NCBI RefSeq assembly: GCF_026686735.1
Contig: NZ_CP113432.1
Coordinates: 2,046,001 to 2,110,000 of the forward strand
DNA from: Pseudomonas triclosanedens
GTDB taxonomy: Bacteria; Pseudomonadota; Gammaproteobacteria; Pseudomonadales; Pseudomonadaceae
DNA length: 64,000 nucleotides
Reading direction: 5' to 3'
The position numbers and the translations under genes were made by a program. Shown in pieces: positions 34,379 to 43,954 of the stretch (position 1 is its first letter; every line of letters begins with the position of its first letter). Below the pieces are notes generated by a model. The model did not search any database and had not been told where the DNA came from. It saw only the letters and a program-made list of their open reading frames with translations.

Positions 34379-34396
34379 TCTGGCACGGCGCTTGCT
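34379..34396 (+). promoter_or_regulatory. Sigma54 (RpoN) promoter of flgFGHIJKL
   Basis: CTGGCACGGCGCTTGCT: GG-N10-GC with a near-perfect TGGCACG-N4-TTGC match, 55 bases before the flgF ATG and just after the flgE terminator. Confidence 0.88.
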
Positions 34397-34450
34397 GAAT
34401 AGCCTTCATGACACCCGCGACCGGCAATCTGCGCGGGCCTGGAGGATTCG

Positions 34451-35200
34451 ATGGACAAGATGCTGTATGTGTCGATGAGCGGAGCGAGCCAGAACACCCT
34501 GGCCATGCGCGCTCATGCCAACAACCTGGCGAACATCTCTACCAACGGCTTCCGCCGTGACTTCGAGCAGGCACGCTCGATGCAGGTGTTCGGCGACAGT
34601 TTCCCGGCGCGGGTCTACGCGATGAGCGAGCGTCCGGCCACCGACTTCTCCGCTGGCAGCCTCCAGGAAACCGGCCGTGACCTCGACGTCGCCGCCAAGG
34701 GCGACGCCTGGATCGCCGTGCAGGCTCCCGATGGCGGCGAAGCCTACGTGCGCACCGGTAGCCTGGAAATCGACGCCCTCGGCCAGCTGCGCACCGGCGA
34801 TGGCTTGCCGGTGATCGGCAACGGTGGGCCGATTGCCGTGCCGCCGCAGGAAAAGATCGATATCGGCGAGGACGGCACCATCAGCATTCGCGGCCTGGGC
34901 GACAACCCCAGCGTCGTCGCCGAGGTGGACCGCATCAAGCTGGTCACCCCGGATCCGAAGCAACTGGAGAAGGGCGCCGATGGCCTCGTGCGCATCAAGC
35001 AGCAGCCCGGACAGCCGGCGGCGCAGGCCGATGCCAACGCCAGGATCGAGTCGGGTTTCCTCGAAGCGAGCAACGTCAACGCGGTGGAAGAGATGACTTC
35101 GATCCTCTCTCTGTCCCGCCAATTCGAGCTTCACGTAAAGATGATGCGCACTGCCGAAGACGATTCGGCGGCAATGGCGCGGGTTTTGCAATTTAGCTAA
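34451..35200 (+). CDS. flgF: FlgF proximal rod protein
   Basis: 249 residues, with the N-terminal motif LAMRAHANNLANISTNGFRR and C-terminal motif ASNVNAVEEMTSILSLSRQF of the rod family. GGAGG precedes the ATG. First gene of the second rod/hook transcript; flgG follows 46 bases later. Confidence 0.95.
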   Translation: MDKMLYVSMSGASQNTLAMRAHANNLANISTNGFRRDFEQARSMQVFGDSFPARVYAMSERPATDFSAGSLQETGRDLDVAAKGDAWIAVQAPDGGEAYVRTGSLEIDALGQLRTGDGLPVIGNGGPIAVPPQEKIDIGEDGTISIRGLGDNPSVVAEVDRIKLVTPDPKQLEKGADGLVRIKQQPGQPAAQADANARIESGFLEASNVNAVEEMTSILSLSRQFELHVKMMRTAEDDSAAMARVLQFS

Positions 35201-35246
35201 TCACCAGATCGAGGCGCCATGAATCCGGCGCCCGAGGAGAACGACG

Positions 35247-36032
35247 ATGCTTCCGGCACTGTGGGTCAGCAAGACGGGTCTTTCGGCCCAGGACATGAAC
35301 CTGACCACCATTTCCAACAACCTGGCGAACGTTTCGACCACGGGCTTCAAGCGCGACCGCGCGGAGTTCCAGGACCTGCTGTACCAGATCAAACGTCAGC
35401 CGGGCGCCAACTCCACCCAGGACAGCCAACTGCCTTCCGGCCTGCAGCTGGGCACCGGTGTGCGCATCGTCGGCACTCAGAAGAACTTCACCGAAGGCAG
35501 CCTGCAGACCACCGACCAGCCGCTGGATATGGCGGTCAACGGTCGCGGCTTCTTCCAGGTACTGATGCCGGACGGCACCGTCGGCTACACCCGTGACGGC
35601 AGCTTCCACCTGAATTCCGACGGTCAGATCGTCACCGCCAACGGCTATGCGCTGGAGCCGGCGGTGGTCGTGCCGAACGAGACCCAGACCTTCACCGTCG
35701 GCCAGGACGGCACCGTCTCCGTGACCACCAACGCCAACCCGCAGCCGCAGATCATCGGCAACATCCAGACCGCCGACTTCATCAACCCGGCAGGCCTGCA
35801 GGCGATCGGCAACAACCTGTTCCTGGAAACCGGCTCCAGCGGCGCGCCGCAGGTCGGCACGCCGGGCCTCAATGGCCTGGGCACCGTGCAGCAGAACACC
35901 CTGGAAAACTCCAACGTCAACGTGGTCGAGGAACTGGTGAACATGATCACCACCCAGCGCGCCTACGAGATGAACTCCAAGGTCATCTCCACCGCCGACC
36001 AGATGCTGTCCTTCGTGACCCAGAACTTGTAG
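35247..36032 (+). CDS. flgG: FlgG distal rod protein
   Basis: 261 residues, the usual length. The N-terminal motif is MNLTTISNNLANVSTTGFKR and the C-terminal motif NVNVVEELVNMITTQRAYEM. It forms the distal rod that passes through the P and L rings. GGAGAA precedes the ATG. Confidence 0.96.
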   Translation: MLPALWVSKTGLSAQDMNLTTISNNLANVSTTGFKRDRAEFQDLLYQIKRQPGANSTQDSQLPSGLQLGTGVRIVGTQKNFTEGSLQTTDQPLDMAVNGRGFFQVLMPDGTVGYTRDGSFHLNSDGQIVTANGYALEPAVVVPNETQTFTVGQDGTVSVTTNANPQPQIIGNIQTADFINPAGLQAIGNNLFLETGSSGAPQVGTPGLNGLGTVQQNTLENSNVNVVEELVNMITTQRAYEMNSKVISTADQMLSFVTQNL

Positions 36033-36038
36033 TGAATA

Positions 36039-36056
36039 GCGGGCCCTCGGGCCCGC
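36039..36056 (+). other. Intercistronic GC hairpin flgG-flgH
   Basis: Perfect inverted repeat GCGGGCCC / GGGCCCGC with a very short loop and no T tract. Probably an mRNA-processing or stability element rather than a terminator. Confidence 0.4.
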
Positions 36057-36095
36057 GCTGAAACCGTAGTCGCTCTCCCCGAGAGGTAGATGTAA

Positions 36096-36788
36096 ATGAA
36101 CCGTTCCCACCTCCTTCCGCTGCTGGCCATCGCCGCGCTGGCCGGGTGCGTAAGTCCTCCGCCGAAGCCGGACGACCCCTATTACGCTCCGGTGCTGCCG
36201 CGCACCCCGATGCCTGCCGCGCAGAACAACGGTTCGATCTACCAGGCCGGTTTCGACAACAGCCTCTATGGCGACCGCAAGGCCTTCCGTGTCGGCGACA
36301 TCATTACCATCACCCTCAACGAGAAGACCCAGGCCAGCAAGAAAGCCAACTCCGACATTTCCAAGGACAGCAAGACCAAGCTGGGCCTGACCTCGATGTT
36401 CGGCGGCGGCCTGACCACCAACAACCCGGTCGGCAGCGGCGACCTCAGCCTGAGCGCCGAATACGGCGGCTCCCGCGATGCCAAGGGCGATAGCCAGGCA
36501 GGGCAGAGCAACAGCCTTACCGGTTCGGTCACCGTCACCGTGGCCGAGGTCATGCCCAACGGCATCCTGGCGGTGCGCGGCGAGAAATGGATGACCCTGA
36601 ACACCGGCAACGAACTGGTGCGCATCGCCGGCCTGATCCGCGCCGACGATATCGCTACCGACAACACCGTGTCGTCCACCCGCGTGGCCGATGCGCGCAT
36701 CACCTACTCGGGCACCGGCGCATTCGCCGACGCGAGCCAGCCTGGCTGGTTCGACCGCTTCTTCCTAAGCCCGCTGTTCCCGTTCTGA
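36096..36788 (+). CDS. flgH: FlgH L-ring lipoprotein
   Basis: 230 residues. A lipoprotein signal with lipobox LAGC (Cys near residue 18) is followed by the FlgH domain: [20 protein letters not shown], then [26 protein letters not shown] and the [15 protein letters not shown] region. It forms the outer-membrane ring of the flagellum. Confidence 0.95.
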   Translation: MNRSHLLPLLAIAALAGCVSPPPKPDDPYYAPVLPRTPMPAAQNNGSIYQAGFDNSLYGDRKAFRVGDIITITLNEKTQASKKANSDISKDSKTKLGLTSMFGGGLTTNNPVGSGDLSLSAEYGGSRDAKGDSQAGQSNSLTGSVTVTVAEVMPNGILAVRGEKWMTLNTGNELVRIAGLIRADDIATDNTVSSTRVADARITYSGTGAFADASQPGWFDRFFLSPLFPF

Positions 36789-36799
36789 GGGTGATGACG

Positions 36800-37945
36800 A
36801 TGATTGTCTCTGGAAGTGCGCTGGCAAAGATCGCGGAGAGAGTCCGCTTCCATGTCCTGGCGATGCTCTGTGTGCTGCTGGCGATGCCCGCCGCCCATGC
36901 CGAGCGCCTGAAGGACATCGCCACCATCCAGGGTGTGCGCAATAACCAGTTGATCGGCTACGGCCTGGTGGTCGGCCTCGACGGGACCGGCGACCAGACC
37001 ACCCAGACGCCCTTCACCCTGCAGACCTTCAACAACATGCTGGCCCAGTTCGGCATCAAGGTGCCGGCCAACGTCGGCAACGTGCAGTTGAAGAACGTCG
37101 CGGCGGTATCGATCCATGCCGACCTGCCGCCGTTCTCCAAGCCGGGCCAGACCATCGACATCACCGTGTCCTCCATCGGCAACGCCAAGAGCCTGCGTGG
37201 TGGCAGCCTGCTGATGACCCAGCTCAAGGGCATCGACGGCCAGACCTACGCCGTGGCCCAGGGCAACCTGGTGGTGGGCGGCTTCGACGCCGAGGGCCGC
37301 GACGGCTCCAAGATCACCGTCAACGTACCGTCGGCCGGCCGTATCCCCGGCGGCGCCACGGTAGAGCGCGCGGTGCCGAGCGGCTTCGACCAGGGCAACA
37401 GCCTGACCCTCAACCTCAACCGCCCGGACTTCACCACCGCCAAGCACATCGTCGACCGCATCAACGAACTGCTCGGTCCGGGTGTGGCCCAGGCCATCGA
37501 CGGCGGCTCGGTGCGCGTCAGCGCGCCGCTGGACCCGAACCAGCGCGTGGACTACATGTCGGTCCTGGAAAACCTCGAAGTGCAGAGCGGCGAGGCGGTA
37601 GCCAAGGTCATCATCAACTCGCGCACCGGCACCATCGTGATCGGCCAGAACGTGCGCGTGTCGCCGGCCGCCGTGACCCACGGCAGCCTTACCGTGACCA
37701 TCACCGAAGACCCCATCGTCAGCCAGCCGGGCCCGTTCTCCAACGGCCAGACCGCCGTGGTGCCGCGCTCGCGGGTCAATGCTGACCAGGAAGCCAAGCC
37801 GATGTTCAAGTTCGGCCCCGGCACCACGCTGGATGAAATCGTACGCGCCGTGAACCAGGTGGGCGCCGCGCCCAGCGACCTGATGGCGATCCTCGAAGCC
37901 CTGAAACAGGCCGGCGCGCTGCAAGCCGACCTGATCGTGATCTGA
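36800..37945 (+). CDS. flgI: FlgI P-ring protein
   Basis: 381 residues. A longer than usual N-terminus ([20 protein letters not shown]) leads into a signal peptide ending AAHA/ERLKD. The mature part is typical: [20 protein letters not shown], then [17 protein letters not shown] and the C-terminal [20 protein letters not shown]. It forms the ring in the peptidoglycan layer, helped by FlgA. ATG 36800 is favoured (GAGG nine bases before); ATG 36794 is also possible. Confidence 0.94.
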   Translation: MIVSGSALAKIAERVRFHVLAMLCVLLAMPAAHAERLKDIATIQGVRNNQLIGYGLVVGLDGTGDQTTQTPFTLQTFNNMLAQFGIKVPANVGNVQLKNVAAVSIHADLPPFSKPGQTIDITVSSIGNAKSLRGGSLLMTQLKGIDGQTYAVAQGNLVVGGFDAEGRDGSKITVNVPSAGRIPGGATVERAVPSGFDQGNSLTLNLNRPDFTTAKHIVDRINELLGPGVAQAIDGGSVRVSAPLDPNQRVDYMSVLENLEVQSGEAVAKVIINSRTGTIVIGQNVRVSPAAVTHGSLTVTITEDPIVSQPGPFSNGQTAVVPRSRVNADQEAKPMFKFGPGTTLDEIVRAVNQVGAAPSDLMAILEALKQAGALQADLIVI

Positions 37946-37955
37946 GGGCGCTGCA

Positions 37956-39176
37956 ATGGACGCGAAGCTGCTTTCCGCTGGTACCTCCGGCACCAACTCC
38001 GGGGCCTATACCGACCTCAACCGCCTGGCGCAACTCAAGAGTGGCGCCGGCCGCGACAGCCAGGCCAACATCCGCAAGGTCGCCCAGGAATTCGAATCGC
38101 TGTTCATGAACGAGATGCTCAAGTCGATGCGCTCGGCCAATGACGTACTCGCCGAAGGCAACTACATGAACAGCTCGACCACCAAGCAATACCAGGAAAT
38201 GTACGACCAGCAGTTGTCCGTGAGCCTCTCCACCAAAGGGCACGGCATCGGTCTGTCGGACGTCATGACCCGTCAGTTGTCGCAGATGAATGGCGGCAAG
38301 CGCGCTGGCGCGAGCAACCCGTTCGCCAACGTCGCCGGCGCCAACTCGAAGCTCCACAGCACCTCCACCTGGCCCTCCACCAGTGGCGTCAACGCCAGTG
38401 GCAAGGCTTTGCCGCAGCCGCAGGAGGGCCGTGACGACTCCAAGCTGCTCAACGCCCGCCGCCTGGCCCTGCCGGGCAAGCTGGCCGACCGCGTGATGGC
38501 TGGCATCGTGCCGGGCGCTGCGACAGCGCCGGAGCGGGGCAGTCCGCTGGCCGGCAACGACTGGCAGACCGCCAGGTCCTACGCCAGCGCCGTGGACGCC
38601 ATCGATGCCGCCGCCGGTGCCCAGGACGTCAGCGGCCGCCGCTACGCCCAGCCGCCATTGGCGCCGGGCAAGTCGGCGTTCGCCTCGGCCGACGAGTTCG
38701 TCGCCACCATGATGCCGATGGCGCAGAAGGCCGCCGACCGCATCGGCGTCGATCCGCGCTACCTGGTGGCCCAGGCCGCGCTGGAAACCGGCTGGGGCAA
38801 ATCCATCATTCGCGACCAGGACGGCTCCAGCAGCCACAACCTGTTCGGCATCAAGGCCGGCTCCAGTTGGGGCGGCGACTCCGCGCGAGCGCTGACCAGC
38901 GAATACGAGAACGGCAAGAAAGTGAAGGAAGTCGCGGCGTTCCGCTCCTACGACTCCTTCGAGCAGAGCTTCAACGACTACGTGAGCTTCCTGCAGAACA
39001 ACGACCGCTATTCGGACGCGCTGGGCTCCACCGAGCGCCCCGAGCAGTTCATGAAGGAACTGCAGCGCGCCGGCTATGCCACCGATCCGAACTATGCGCG
39101 CAAGGTCGCGCAGATCGCCAAGCAGATGCAGGTGTACCAGGCGGTCGCCGCGGCGGACACCCCGCCCCTGGGATAA
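37956..39176 (+). CDS. flgJ: FlgJ rod-capping protein with peptidoglycan hydrolase domain
   Basis: 406 residues. The N-terminal rod-binding domain (about 25-110: VAQEFESLFMNEMLKSMRSA) is joined by a long low-complexity linker to a C-terminal glucosaminidase domain (from about 245). The probable catalytic Glu lies in AALETGWGKS (about residue 277), with HNLFGIKAGSSWGG and FRSYDSFEQSFNDY following. It opens the cell wall for rod growth. flgK starts 12 bases after its stop. Confidence 0.95.
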   Translation: MDAKLLSAGTSGTNSGAYTDLNRLAQLKSGAGRDSQANIRKVAQEFESLFMNEMLKSMRSANDVLAEGNYMNSSTTKQYQEMYDQQLSVSLSTKGHGIGLSDVMTRQLSQMNGGKRAGASNPFANVAGANSKLHSTSTWPSTSGVNASGKALPQPQEGRDDSKLLNARRLALPGKLADRVMAGIVPGAATAPERGSPLAGNDWQTARSYASAVDAIDAAAGAQDVSGRRYAQPPLAPGKSAFASADEFVATMMPMAQKAADRIGVDPRYLVAQAALETGWGKSIIRDQDGSSSHNLFGIKAGSSWGGDSARALTSEYENGKKVKEVAAFRSYDSFEQSFNDYVSFLQNNDRYSDALGSTERPEQFMKELQRAGYATDPNYARKVAQIAKQMQVYQAVAAADTPPLG

Positions 39177-39188
39177 GGACCAAGAACG

Positions 39189-41216
39189 ATGAGCGATCTA
39201 CTTTCCATTGGCCTGTCGGGCCTGCGTTCCAGCCAGACGTCGTTGACGGTGACCGGTCACAACATCACCAACGTCAACACGCCCGGCTACTCCCGCCAGC
39301 AATCGGTACAGCAGACCGGCATCCCGCAATACAGTGGTGCTGGCTACATCGGTTCGGGCAGCCAGGTGGTGGACGTGCGCCGGCTCGCCAGCGACTTCCT
39401 GTTCTCCCAGGTGCGCACCGCCACCAGCCAGGCCAATGAACTGAACGCCTTCCAGGGCCAGATCGAGCAGCTCGACTCGCTGCTGTCCGATACCACTACT
39501 GGCATCAGCCCGGCGCTGCAGAAGTTCTTCGCCGCGTTGCAGACCGCCGCTGCCAACCCGTCCGCCACCGAGGGTCGCGAGGCGCTGCTGGCCGAGGCGC
39601 AGGGCATCTCGAAGTCGTTCAACACGCTGTACGACCAACTGGACAAGCAGAACAGCCTGATCAACCAGCAGCTCGGTTCGCTGGCCAACCAGGTCAATTC
39701 CCTGGCGTCCAGCGTGGCCAGCTACAACGACGCCATCGCCAAGGCCAAGGCCGCCGGCGGCCAGCCCAACGACCTGATCGACGCCCGCGAAGAAACCATT
39801 CGCAAGCTCTCCGAGCTGATCGGCGTGCAGGCGGTGCCGCAGGACGACAACACCGTCAACCTGTTCATCGGCACCGGCCAGCCTCTGGTCGTGGGCAACA
39901 CCACCTCGGCCCTGCAAGTGGTGCCAGGCACCAGCGACCCGACCCGTTTCCAGGTGCAACTGGTCAGCGGCAGCTCCGTGCAGACCATCACCAACCAGAT
40001 TTCCGGCGGCCAGATGGGCGGCCTGATCGCCTACCGCGACACCGCGCTGGATGCCTCGTACAACAAGCTCGGACAGATCGCGCTGACCTTCGCCGACGCC
40101 GTCAACAAACAGCTCGGGCAGGGCCTGGACCTGGCCGGCAACGCGGGCAGCAAGCTGTTCGGTGACATCAACGACCCGACCATCACCGCGCTGCGGGTGC
40201 TGGCGCAGTCCACCAACACCGGCACCGTCAGCCCCAACCTGAACATCACTGACACCAGCAAGCTGGGCGCCAGTGACTATCGCCTGGAGTACGACGGCAG
40301 CAACTTCACCGCGCGCCGCCTGAGCGACAACGCCGCCATCAGCGTCACCGTGACCGGCACCGGCCCCTACACCCTCAGCTTCGCCGACGGCAGCGGGGCG
40401 GACCAGGGCTTCCAGGTGACCATGAACTCGCTGCCGCCGGCCGGCGACGGCTTCACCCTGCAGCCGACCCGCCGTGGCGCCGCCGACATCGATACGGTGC
40501 TGACCAAGGCCGACCAGTTGGCCTTCGCCGGCACTGCGCGCAGCGAAGCCACCACCAACAACCGTGGCTCGGGCGCCATCGGCCAGCCCAAGCTCACCAA
40601 CGGCCCGTCTCCGGTAGTGGTCAGCGACCTGCAGAATCTGTTCGGCGCCAACGGCCTGACGCTGAGCTTCGACGCCGCCACCAACTCCCTGACCGGTACG
40701 CTGCCGCCGGGCGCGACGCTCAGCTACCTGTCGCCCTCGACCACCGGGCTGACCTCCGGGCAGACCAACACCATGCGCCTGGACTACACCGACCCGGGCA
40801 CCGGCAACAGCTACAGCTACGAATTCACCTTGAGCGGCGTGCCCCAGGCCGGCGACAGCTTCACCCTGGGCATGAACAGCAAGGGTATCTCCGACAACAG
40901 CAACGCCCTGGCGCTTTCCGCGTTGCAGAGCAAGGCCACGGTGGGCGGCACCGGCAGCACCGGCGCCAGCTTCAACGACGCCTATGGCGGCCTGGTGGAG
41001 CGCATCGGCACGCTGACTGCGCAGGTGCGCAACAATGCCGACGCCAGCATCACCGTGCTCAAGCAGGCGCAGGACAGCCGCGACTCGCTGTCGGGCGTGA
41101 ACCTGGACGAAGAGGCGGCCAACCTCATCCAGTTCCAGCAGTACTACAGCGCATCGGCGCAGGTGATCCAGGTCGCCCGCTCGCTGTTCGATACGCTGAT
41201 CGGCGCGTTCCGCTGA
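39189..41216 (+). CDS. flgK: FlgK hook-associated protein 1
   Basis: 675 residues. The N-terminal motif SQTSLTVTGHNITNVNTPGY and C-terminal SGVNLDEEAANLIQFQQYYS form the D0/D1 core. The central region (about 300-580) is a variable surface domain rich in Gly, Thr and Ser. It joins hook to filament and is exported with the FlgN chaperone encoded upstream. AAGGAC precedes the ATG; flgL follows 14 bases later. Confidence 0.95.
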   Translation: MSDLLSIGLSGLRSSQTSLTVTGHNITNVNTPGYSRQQSVQQTGIPQYSGAGYIGSGSQVVDVRRLASDFLFSQVRTATSQANELNAFQGQIEQLDSLLSDTTTGISPALQKFFAALQTAAANPSATEGREALLAEAQGISKSFNTLYDQLDKQNSLINQQLGSLANQVNSLASSVASYNDAIAKAKAAGGQPNDLIDAREETIRKLSELIGVQAVPQDDNTVNLFIGTGQPLVVGNTTSALQVVPGTSDPTRFQVQLVSGSSVQTITNQISGGQMGGLIAYRDTALDASYNKLGQIALTFADAVNKQLGQGLDLAGNAGSKLFGDINDPTITALRVLAQSTNTGTVSPNLNITDTSKLGASDYRLEYDGSNFTARRLSDNAAISVTVTGTGPYTLSFADGSGADQGFQVTMNSLPPAGDGFTLQPTRRGAADIDTVLTKADQLAFAGTARSEATTNNRGSGAIGQPKLTNGPSPVVVSDLQNLFGANGLTLSFDAATNSLTGTLPPGATLSYLSPSTTGLTSGQTNTMRLDYTDPGTGNSYSYEFTLSGVPQAGDSFTLGMNSKGISDNSNALALSALQSKATVGGTGSTGASFNDAYGGLVERIGTLTAQVRNNADASITVLKQAQDSRDSLSGVNLDEEAANLIQFQQYYSASAQVIQVARSLFDTLIGAFR

Positions 41217-41230
41217 TAGAGGACTCGACC

Positions 41231-42502
41231 ATGCGAATTTCCACCATCCAGGCATACAACAACTCGGTCAGCGGCCTGCAGCGCAACTACTCCAGCGTCA
41301 CCCGCACCCAGGAGCAGATCAGCACCGGCAAGCGCATCCTCACTCCGGCCGACGATCCCGTCGCCTCGGTGCGCCTGCTGCAACTGAGCCAGGAGCAGGC
41401 GCTCAACGACCAGTACAAGTCGAACATCACGGCGGCGAAGAACAGCCTGACTTCCGAAGAGGCGGTGCTGCAATCGGTGGGCAACGTCATCCAGCGCATC
41501 CGCGAGATCGCCGTCGAGGCCGGCAACGGCGCGCAGGATTCCTCCGACAAGAACTCGCTGGCCACCGAACTCGCGCAGCGCGAGGACGAGCTGATGAACC
41601 TGCTAAACAGCAAGGACGCCAGCGGCAAGTACCTGTTCTCCGGCAGCCAGGGCGACACCCAGCCCTTCGTGCGCAACCCGGACGGCACCTATACCTACCA
41701 GGGCGATGAGAGCCAGCGCCAGGTGCAGATCGCCAGTAGCACCTTCCTCGGCATCAGCGACAGCGGCAAGCTGCTGTTCGACAGCGCCAACAACGTCAAC
41801 CGCGTGACCACCGGCAGTGGCGGCACCAACACCGGCACCGGGCGCATCTCGCTGGGGCTGGTGAACGACAAGCAGGCCTACGACGGCACCTTCCCCTCGA
41901 GCGTGCCGCCGGCCGCCACCGATGGCATCGGCATCCGCTTCCTCGACGACAAGAACTACGAGGTCTACGACCTCAACGACCCGGCCCTGCCGGGCAGCTA
42001 CACGCCGCTGAAGACCGGGGCCATCGACGACAACCCGCAGACCAACGACTTCATCGAGTACGGTGGCGTGAAGGTGCAGATCGATGGCAAGCCCGCGACT
42101 GGCGACACCTTCACCATCAACCGCGACCCGTCCACCGAGAAGAAGGGGCTGCTCAACGTGGTCGCCGACCTGCGCAAGGCACTGTCGAGCGCGACCGACG
42201 ACCAGGAAGGCAACTACCGGATCCGCGACGCCACCGCCGTGGCCATCTCCAACCTCGACTCGGTGAACACTCAGGTGCTTTCCGGGCAGGGCAAGATCGG
42301 CGCGCGGCTCAACGTGATCGACTCCACCGAGACCTTCATCGACGACGTGAAGCTGGTGAACACCGGCGTGATCTCCGACCTCCAGGACCTGGACTACGCC
42401 GAAGCGCTGTCGCGCCTGTCGATGCAGTCCACCATCCTCCAGGCGGCACAGCAGAGCTACGTGAAGATCAGCGGGCTGAGCCTGTTCAACTACCTCAACT
42501 GA
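41231..42502 (+). CDS. flgL: FlgL hook-associated protein 3
   Basis: 423 residues, flagellin-like at both ends: STIQAYNNSVSGLQRNYSS and ISTGKRILTPADDPVASVRL at the N-terminus; DLDYAEALSRLSMQSTILQA at the C-terminus. It forms the second junction layer between hook and filament. Only 16 bases separate it from the glycosylation island, which therefore probably shares the flgF transcript. Confidence 0.95.
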   Translation: MRISTIQAYNNSVSGLQRNYSSVTRTQEQISTGKRILTPADDPVASVRLLQLSQEQALNDQYKSNITAAKNSLTSEEAVLQSVGNVIQRIREIAVEAGNGAQDSSDKNSLATELAQREDELMNLLNSKDASGKYLFSGSQGDTQPFVRNPDGTYTYQGDESQRQVQIASSTFLGISDSGKLLFDSANNVNRVTTGSGGTNTGTGRISLGLVNDKQAYDGTFPSSVPPAATDGIGIRFLDDKNYEVYDLNDPALPGSYTPLKTGAIDDNPQTNDFIEYGGVKVQIDGKPATGDTFTINRDPSTEKKGLLNVVADLRKALSSATDDQEGNYRIRDATAVAISNLDSVNTQVLSGQGKIGARLNVIDSTETFIDDVKLVNTGVISDLQDLDYAEALSRLSMQSTILQAAQQSYVKISGLSLFNYLN

Positions 42503-42518
42503 GTACCGCGGAGCGTCG

Positions 42519-43289
42519 ATGAGTAAGGACCGTTTCGCCGACTATCGCCAACTGGGTTACGACGACTTCCGCCAGTTGGCGTCGCGCGACGACCTGAGCC
42601 TGCACCAGAAGATCGGCTTTCCCAACGAGTATCGCGAAGGGTTTGCCCAGGTGATTCTCGCCGACGTGCGCGCCAAGCTGCCGGCGCTCGACCGTCCTGC
42701 CGCAGTCGTGCTGGATATCGGCGCCGGTTGCGGCGAGCTGGCGTTGCAGATGCAACGCCAGGCCCGGGTGCTTGAGCAGCGCCTGCTGCTCAACGACTCC
42801 GCCGAGGTGCTGGCGGCCCTGCCCGAATCGGCGGGCAGCCAGAAGGTGGCGGGGCGCTTCCCCGAGGAGTTGGGCGAGTATCTCGATGGCTGGCGCGGCG
42901 GTTTCGACGCGGTGCTCTGCTACAGCGTGTTCCAGTACGTCTTCGCCGAGGGTAGGCCGTTCGATTTCCTCGACCAGGCACTGGCCCTGCTGGCGCCTGG
43001 TGGCCGCCTGCTGATCGGCGACCTGCCCAGTTCGGGTATGCTCCAGCGCTTCCTCGCCTCCGACAGCGGCAAGGCTTACCACCGCCAGTACAGCGGGCGC
43101 GACGAAGACCCCGAGGTCCACTTCAATCGACTGCAGCCGGGCCGGATCGACGATGCGGTGCTTCTGGGCCTGATGGCGCGTGCGCGCGCCGCCGGCTTCG
43201 ACGCCTGGCTGGTGCCGCAGCCGTCTTCGCTGCCAATGGCCAACCGTCGTGAAGACCTGCTGTTCCAGCGCCCCGGAGCACGGCCATGA
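42519..43289 (+). CDS. SAM-dependent methyltransferase of the flagellin glycosylation island
   Basis: 256 residues, class I methyltransferase. The SAM-binding motif is VVLDIGAGCGELALQ (about 64-78); later motifs are FDAVLCYSVFQYVF and LLAPGGRLLIGDLPS. It stands first in a coupled seven-gene run between flgL and fliC; the next gene overlaps its stop by four bases. A likely role is to methylate the flagellin glycan or its sugar precursor. The target is inference. GGAG precedes the ATG. Confidence 0.8.
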   Translation: MSKDRFADYRQLGYDDFRQLASRDDLSLHQKIGFPNEYREGFAQVILADVRAKLPALDRPAAVVLDIGAGCGELALQMQRQARVLEQRLLLNDSAEVLAALPESAGSQKVAGRFPEELGEYLDGWRGGFDAVLCYSVFQYVFAEGRPFDFLDQALALLAPGGRLLIGDLPSSGMLQRFLASDSGKAYHRQYSGRDEDPEVHFNRLQPGRIDDAVLLGLMARARAAGFDAWLVPQPSSLPMANRREDLLFQRPGARP

Positions 43290-43954
43290 GCCACAAGCTG
43301 ATCATCGCTGGCGACAGCGCGTTCGCCGAGATCGCCTACGAATACTTCACCCACGATTCGGAGTACGAGGTGGTGGGTTTCACCGTGGAGCGCGACTACC
43401 TGCGCAAGACAGAGCTGTTCGGCCTGCCGGTGGTGCCGTTCGAGGATCTGGAAGCGCATTTTGCGCCAGCGCAGCATGCGTTCTTCGCCGCGGCCACCTA
43501 CACCCAGCTCAACCGCTTGCGCACGCGCCTGTATCTCGATGCCAAGGCTCGTGGCTACACGCCGGCCAGCTACATCAGTTCGCGCGCCTTCCTCTGGCGC
43601 AACGTGACGCTGGGCGAGCACTGCTTCATCTTCGAAGACAACACCGTGCAACCCTTCGTTGGCATTGGCGACAACGTGGTGCTGTGGAGTGGCAACCACA
43701 TCGGCCACCACAGCCGTATCGGTGACAACTGCTTCATCGCCTCCCATGCCGTGGTGTCGGGATTCTGCGAGATCGGCGCTAACTGCTTCCTCGGCGTCAA
43801 TGTCACGCTGGTGAACAACATCCGAATCGGTGACGACTGCCTGATCGGTGCCGGTGCGCTGGTGGCCAAGGATGTCGAGGAGGACAGTCTGGTGAAGACT
43901 GCGCCCGGCAGTGCAGGTCCCAGCGCACGCCGCTATTTCAAGGTCAGGGACTGA
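43286..43954 (+). CDS. NeuD/PglD-like sugar O- or N-acyltransferase (left-handed beta-helix)
   Basis: 222 residues. The N-terminal PglD-type Rossmann-like domain (LIIAGDSAFAEIAYEYFTHD) is followed by hexapeptide repeats from about residue 95 (VTLGEHCFIFEDNTVQPFVG and onward). The likely catalytic histidine lies in WSGNHIGHHSRIGDN. It probably acetylates the amino group made by the DegT aminotransferase four genes on, by analogy with FdtC/QdtC. Coupled to both neighbours by overlapping stop/start codons. Confidence 0.83.
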   Translation: MSHKLIIAGDSAFAEIAYEYFTHDSEYEVVGFTVERDYLRKTELFGLPVVPFEDLEAHFAPAQHAFFAAATYTQLNRLRTRLYLDAKARGYTPASYISSRAFLWRNVTLGEHCFIFEDNTVQPFVGIGDNVVLWSGNHIGHHSRIGDNCFIASHAVVSGFCEIGANCFLGVNVTLVNNIRIGDDCLIGAGALVAKDVEEDSLVKTAPGSAGPSARRYFKVRD

